A DNA stretch of 64,000 nucleotides from assembly GCA_033239525.1 (NCBI GenBank), contig BSYO01000014.1:6056536-6120535 (forward strand), written 5' to 3'. Source of the DNA: Nepenthes gracilis. Its lineage: Eukaryota > Streptophyta > Magnoliopsida > Caryophyllales > Nepenthaceae. Both the position numbers and the translations under genes were made by a program. Of this stretch, positions 59,110 to 64,000 are shown in pieces; the stretch's first letter is position 1, and each line of letters begins with the position of its first letter. The notes below the pieces were generated by a model. It was not told the origin of the DNA, searched no databases, and saw nothing but the letters and a program-made list of their open reading frames with translations.

Positions 59110-61010
59110 ATAAATGAAAAAAGGGCTGCCAGCACAAATTGTGTGCACCGGGCTTCCACATGCTCGAGCGCCGCTGGCTCCCGCTTTATCTTCTAGTGAG
59201 CAGTGAGCGCCTCGCAAAACCCTACTTCGACGCTCTCTCCTCTCAATTTCTTTCCACTCTCTCCGACTTCCCCTCTCTCTCACCCACCTCCAAATCCGCC
59301 TTCCTTCCTCTCAATTGTGGGAGTCACTCAAGATAATCTTCTCATTCCTCTTCGTTTATTTCTCTGCATTTCCTTCCATTATTCATGGTGGCGCCGTCCC
59401 TCTTCCCATGCTTATTTTGCTAAAAATCTTCGTGGGTCACTCCCATTTTTGCAGATTTCACCAATTTCATACTAATTTGCTCCAAATCCACTATTTTGTG
59501 CGTAGATTTGGTGTGCCAGGCCTTAGGTCTTGTCTATGCTGCCTCCCTTGTTCCTAGTGAATCCTGACGCCAATGGTGTCTTCCATTGCTTGTGACCCTT
59601 GTCGACCTCACCATGTTTGGGCATTTCCAGCCTTGGACTAGATTTGGCATCTCACGCACGCCCTAAGGAACATGTGGGCAGGCATGGCAGCAAGACCAAG
59701 GGTGTATCGCTCTGCTTCTAGGTGCTACACACCAAGCGCACGTCTTAGGCCCGCAAGGCGCCAGGCGTTGCCCCTGTCCACTTTACACACCCCAACGCAC
59801 ACAACACACACAGCACCAAACTCACCAACACAAAAAAAAAAACAACGGAGGCTCCTGTGTTAAATTATTCGGGTGTTCTTACTGTCATTTCTTTTGTATG
59901 TCTTTTAGATGTTGGGCTCGTAAAAATCCTTTTCTCGCAAATTGATCAGCAAGAATAATTGGCTAAGTGGGCTCTCCACTCCCGATTGCTTCATCAGTCC
60001 CAAGGTAGAGGCCCTGTTTACCACACATATGTCTTAGCAGCAATTCTCCCTTGAACGAAAAGTCTGCCTTGCCTCTCTCGACCCTTCCATCTCTTCTGTC
60101 TTCATCGACCGTCATTGAGAGCCGGTGCTCACCGGTTTGATTGCTCGCTCTGTCATTCTCATTCAAAAATTTTATTCAAATATTCATAAGACATCTCTCA
60201 CATCCTTCTCGACCTTCTTGCAGGGGCAACACTTCTGGATTACCTTGGATGTGATGGCACGAGTTCTTGGACTTTCTCAGGTGGAAAATCGTGACTATCC
60301 CTACGCTTTGCTCTCCAGGCCACACCCAAGTAAGCTCGCTACATTCCTTCATGGTGCACCCATGGAGTGGAATGGGAGCTCTTTTAAGACTTCGCTCCTA
60401 TCACCTCGACCCTGGTTGTGAACCGCATTATGCTCACGAATATTTTTTCCGTCCCTTATTTTTCCTCCATTCCTATGGAAAAAGTACTTTTTTGTATACT
60501 CTCTTGAGTAGGTGGCCTATTGATTTGCTGTCCCACTTCTGCTCTCACATTTTCTCTCACTTTACCACACGCAAGGATGACAACCATCCCCATGGTTGTC
60601 TCATTCAGCGGCTGCTGGTTGGCCTAAGTCTTCCTTTTCTCGATCTTCCTCGTCTCCAACTTGTATGCCCTTTCACCTCCATCACCTTTGTCCAGAGTCG
60701 ATCCTATACTCGCCGCTTCATAGAAGATTCCTTCCTATCAACTCAAGGGTGGACCGTCTTACTCTGCCTCATCCTACCCTAACCCTTCGGGCCCATGCCT
60801 CCCTGGCACTCCACCTCTTCCTTCGCCGCATTAATGGATTAGATGTCTCATCATGTTGATTACTTTGAGTGTCTCTATTCCTTGCAGGAGCGTATTTATG
60901 CTTCACAGTCTCAGCTGCGTTCGGATCTCCTGGCCGGCTTGGAGCATCTAGACCCCTACTTGGCGACTCAGGAGATGGCAATTCGACGGTTGTAGCGATA
61001 GTAGGGTCAT
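59110..61010 (+). pseudogene. Extra 3' ORF region of copia element
   Basis: Downstream of pol lies a GC-richer 1.9 kb. From about 59920 a protein is readable across frameshifts: SPKVEALFTTHM, KFYSNIHKTSLTSF, FWITLDVMARVLGL (60125-60421 frame), then TFLYTLLSRWPIDLLSHFC and HGCLIQRLLVGL, and finally a C-terminus near 60990 (LEHLDPYLATQEMAIRRL). The layout resembles the domain called putative plant transposon protein (Transposase_32 in Pfam), from memory and unchecked. Its function is unknown. Before 59900 the sequence looks like an untranslated leader. At least two frameshifts and several stops are present. Confidence 0.55.
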
Positions 61011-61079
61011 CAGTCCTCCGGCGATTCTTCTGGATCTGAGTGACTTATCTCTTTGGCTCTTCGTGACAAAAAGGGAAAG

Positions 61080-61531
61080 ACCATATTTTTGCTATTTTTA
61101 TTAGGGGGAGACATTCTTCTGTGTACAGTTTAGGGGGAGCTTTTCATAGGTTATTCAGGGGGAGTTGTGCTGTGATGGTTTTTTAGTCTTGTTGTCTTTA
61201 TGAATTTTACTACTATGAATTATACCGACTTCATTAGTCTTGTTGTCATTTATGCTGCTATATACAAATGTGCCATATTATCTCTATTTGTATTATGCCT
61301 ATTTGTACTAACCATGGTTACTGAGGCACCTCTACTATATTATCGGCACGTGAACTACAGTCTAAGCACCGCAGTTCAAGTGTCCCTGGTCCTTTACTTT
61401 TTATCTTATTTTTGTTTCTTATTAAATGTAGATTTTTATATACATAGGTTCTATCTCGGTGGTATCTAACCCGTGCTTATCTTATATTTTTCATTTATGT
61501 GGTTTTGTCATGGAATTGCTAAAGGGGAGAT
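61080..61531 (+). other. Copia 3' UTR and polypurine tract
   Basis: G-rich words recur (TTAGGGGGAGACATTC, TTAGGGGGAGCTTTTC, TCAGGGGGAGTTG), then AAAGGGGAGAT at 61521-61531 abuts the LTR start TGTTAGAG at 61532. The last is the likely polypurine tract and the earlier ones look like decoy or extra copies. The 89-codon ORF at 61200-61469 is hydrophobic and unrecognised, and I do not support it as a gene. Confidence 0.7.
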
Positions 61532-62560
61532 TGTTAGAGTCATTTTTGTGTTGGCATATTCTGTGACCATCTTTGGTCGTGTGTCAATATTGGGTTATGT
61601 TCATTGAAGTGTTGCATTAACTTATTTCCCAGTGTCCTGCGCCTGCTGTTTTCCTAATCTACGCTCGAGCCCGATTTCTAGTAGTATCGCACCTACTATT
61701 CGCTTGCTCATCGCTCGAGCCCCAATTCCAGTAGCCTTGTGCTTGTTGTGCGATCACCATGCACACGAGCCCCAAAACCAGTAACTTTGCACCAAAAGCT
61801 CGCCGTCTTCTCGCTCAAGCACCCATACGATTTCCTTTTGTAGCCCTAGGGGCGCTCGAGTACCGTGGCAACGGTCATTTTTTTAAACGTCTTTTTCAAG
61901 CTTCTCTATATATTTCTTCCTTTTTCAGTTTCCCACTTCTCGCTTATGCATTTTGGAGCTCCCCCTTTGAAAGAAAACAATATTCTACTATCTTAATCAT
62001 TGCTCTATTTGAGAAAACCTCAAATACGTTCGTATGTTCATGTGATAGCGATTTTCTCACCAATTTCACTTTACCGTTACAACTCTACCTACCCATCTAT
62101 CTTCGTTGGCGATGTTGGTTGTGTGAAGAAGAGGTTCCGGTGGTATTTGGCACTTCAAGCGGTTCGTGATGGAAGACTGACGTGAAGACTAGAAGGCGTC
62201 CGATTTCGTTGCCATGGACAAATCCAGGAAATTATTTAGTAGAGATTATATGATGGGAGTAAGTCAGCTAGGTTAGTGCGTCGTTACCATCCGATTTGTA
62301 AGTTAATTTTTATAGTGCATATCTTTCTTGGTCGTTGAAACTCAGAGGGTTTTACTCGATAGCTGTAATTATTGAAATTTTTCTTCGTTACTAAAAATTA
62401 TCTTTATATTATTATTTATTACTTTATATTTTATACCTGCTGTTTGCTTCATCTAGATTTAAATATTATTTATCTGTATTAAATATTTGTTTTCATATTG
62501 CTTCCTAAATTATTAAAGAGTTGAAACTTTTATATAATTTGGGATGAAAAGTTCCCTTCA
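61532..62560 (+). repeat. 3' LTR of copia element
   Basis: It spans TGTTAGAGTC to CCCTTCA, 1029 bp, and matches 56039-57101 with visible divergence and small indels. Divergence is clearly greater than between the C LTRs, so this element is older than C by that measure. Confidence 0.92.
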
Positions 62561-62950
62561 AACATAATATATTCTTAATTGTTTACTGAATTAGGGTATG
62601 CCAAAATTATTAAGTAAAATAGCATGTTTTGTGGCAGGTCACCAAAAATACAGGTTACGCAACTCCGGAATCATACTTGTGGTGAAATTGTGAATTTATC
62701 TTACCCTAACCTATCGGTTTCATTTTTCCTTTATTAGATTTCGCTTATTAAACTAAAAATTTAGATTTGGGTGAACTAATTTCTTCATTTGATATGCAAG
62801 AATTAGTGACTAGACTAATAATGAAGATATGGCTTGTTTTAGTTTTGTTGCTATATGAATTTTTATTCATAAATTGAAGATATGCAAAAGTTTATTTCGA
62901 AGGTTAGCCGTCAATTTTATTTTTAGTTTGTTATATATATATATATAATT
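62561..62950. other. AT-rich spacer
   Basis: No gene or repeat was recognised between the copia element and the SINE, apart from a (TA)n run at its right end that forms part of the SINE target site. Confidence 0.5.
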
Positions 62951-63554
62951 TTTTTTTGGTAAGTAAGTGTGTATTTTGGATTAAAGTGAGGAAAAATTTA
63001 CAAAAACTATGTTATAACTCTAAGTTTTTGACTTGGAGTTAGAACATAAAATGCTAGGGCATACCCCAAGTAACTGGAAAACTGTGTTAAGGTAAAGCTT
63101 TTTATAAATGACTAGCCCACCGCACACGCGGCCCCATAACCTTAAAATCCTTGCGGGATTTTTTGGGAGGCACAAGATTCACTTTGGTGCTTCGCGGGAT
63201 CGAACACAGGTGGGGGAGGCACACTTCCATGTGTTTAACCACTGTGCCAATTCCGCTCGCAACCGTGTTAAGGTAAGCTTTTTATAGTATGATCGCCCAC
63301 CGCACTCAAGGCCCCATAACCTGAAAACCCTCATGGGATTTTTTTGGGAGGCACAAGACCACTTTGGTGCTTCCGCGGGGATCGAACTTGGGGGGGGAGG
63401 CACACTTCCGTGTTTAACCACTGTGCCAATTCCGCTTCGACAAACCGCAAGGGTAGCTTTTTATAAATGATCGCCCCACCGCACTCAAGGCCCATAACCT
63501 TAAAACCCCTTGCAGATTTTTTGGGAGGCACAGTACCACTTTGGAATTTTATTT
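62951..63554 (-). mobile_element. tRNA-derived SINE with repeated bodies and LINE-like tail
   Basis: The TSD is TATATATAATT (62940-62950 and 63555-63565). In sense (minus) order it has a partial body (63554-63437), two full tRNA-headed units (63436-63259 and 63258-63075) and then a tail (63074-62951) almost identical in plan to the LINE derivatives. Each full unit has an A box TGGCACAGTGG (63239-63249; 63418-63428) and a B box near GTTCGATCC (63198-63206; 63378-63388). It codes for no protein. Confidence 0.85.
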
Positions 63555-63565
63555 TATATATAATT

Positions 63566-64000
63566 GAAATGGTGACTATAATTTTATTTTATTTCTTTTT
63601 TATGGTGTTGTATGAAAATTGATTATTTATTTCATCTGTTTTTGAACAATATACAGTGGAAATATATTTTAAAAGAAATGTTAGTAGATCACAAATTTAA
63701 TTTCAAGGTCAAGTTAGTACAAGTGGAAGTTGTTCTAATGTCTGCAGTGGCATCTCTATAAAATTATAAGAGAATGTTGATTAATTAATTTTCTTTCTGA
63801 TCCAATTGATAGAAAAGAATTTCAGATTATCATTTAAATGACTGCGATGATTATCGTGTTACTAGACAATATCATTATTGTATAAAAATACTCTACATTA
63901 TAGTCAATATCTAACATAAGGAGTTTTGTAAACATTTTTAATAAGATAGATACCAAGTTGACTCTTTAAGTAGCTTGTTTGAATCCGATTGACTTATCCA
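63566..64000. other. AT-rich DNA, no gene recognised
   Basis: The window ends in AT-rich sequence without recognisable coding or repeat features. Confidence 0.5.

Larger units (their letters stand above)
56039..62560 (+). mobile_element. Ty1/copia element with pol deleted
   Basis: Two LTRs (56039-57101 and 61532-62560) enclose a gag, a tiny pol remnant and an extra 3' ORF region. The outer flanks AATAT and AACAT differ at one base and may be the mutated TSD. The primer-binding site follows the 5' LTR and a purine tract AAAGGGGAGAT precedes the 3' LTR. Protease, integrase, RT and most of RNase H are missing, so movement would require another copia element. Confidence 0.9.

Noticed and set aside
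61200..61469. 89-codon hydrophobic ORF that could be a membrane protein
   Set aside because: It lies in the copia 3' UTR between G-rich tracts. No conserved motif was recognised and the composition is AT-driven.
63190..63250. Possible functional tRNA gene
   Set aside because: A and B boxes are present, but the cloverleaf arms, the anticodon region and the discriminator end are not, and it continues into a SINE body.
63179..63531. Minus-strand ORFs of 80 and 66 codons
   Set aside because: They are accidental frames across the SINE units, which are RNA polymerase III-type non-coding repeats.

Overview
This 64 kb window looks like a piece of repeat-rich intergenic DNA from a flowering plant. 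It holds Ty3/gypsy elements of the chromovirus (Tekay/Del-like) and Tat types, a Ty1/copia element, L1-type LINEs with DUF4283-like ORF1 and APE endonuclease/RT/zf-RVT ORF2, and a tRNA-derived SINE. I found no credible host protein gene, tRNA, rRNA or CRISPR array. The species cannot be named from the sequence. Every coding region is a transposon remnant with stops or frameshifts.

Layout. About 1130-48013 is one large nest. Its oldest layer is a minus-strand chromovirus ('B'): 3' LTR at about 1130-3044, integrase C-terminus 5579-6262, pol 32691-34840, a second integrase C-terminus 34841-35421, a second pol-gag 38103-43020, and 5' LTR 43117-48013. The pol region is therefore present twice in tandem. 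Into this went a solo LTR (3151-5573, TSD GCTTC) and a plus-strand chromovirus 'A' (6263-21996). A was split inside its gag zinc knuckle by chromovirus 'C' (9647-21304, minus strand, TSD TCAAT). A further A-type LTR (21997 to about 32050) was split by a 7.1 kb LINE (23936-31036, 15-bp TSD). LINE derivatives lacking ORF2 lie inside a C LTR (10843-12232), inside B's second copy (40192-42275) and inside B's 5' LTR (44735-47460).

The right part holds a solo B-like LTR (48231 to about 50297), AT-rich DNA, a decayed Tat element (about 52487-55930), a pol-deleted copia element with an extra 3' ORF (56039-62560), and a SINE with a LINE-like tail and reiterated tRNA-derived bodies (62951-63554).

The parts connect as follows. 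The LINE, its ORF2-less relatives and the SINE share a 3'-terminal hairpin whose stem changes on both sides while pairing is kept. This suggests one retrotransposition machinery serving autonomous and non-autonomous partners. A degenerate CCGGAGT-type motif fills both the LINE 3' UTRs and the LTR of gypsy element C. CTCGAG-rich blocks sit upstream of TATA-like boxes in both copia and gypsy LTRs. All similarity statements were made by eye, without alignment software.
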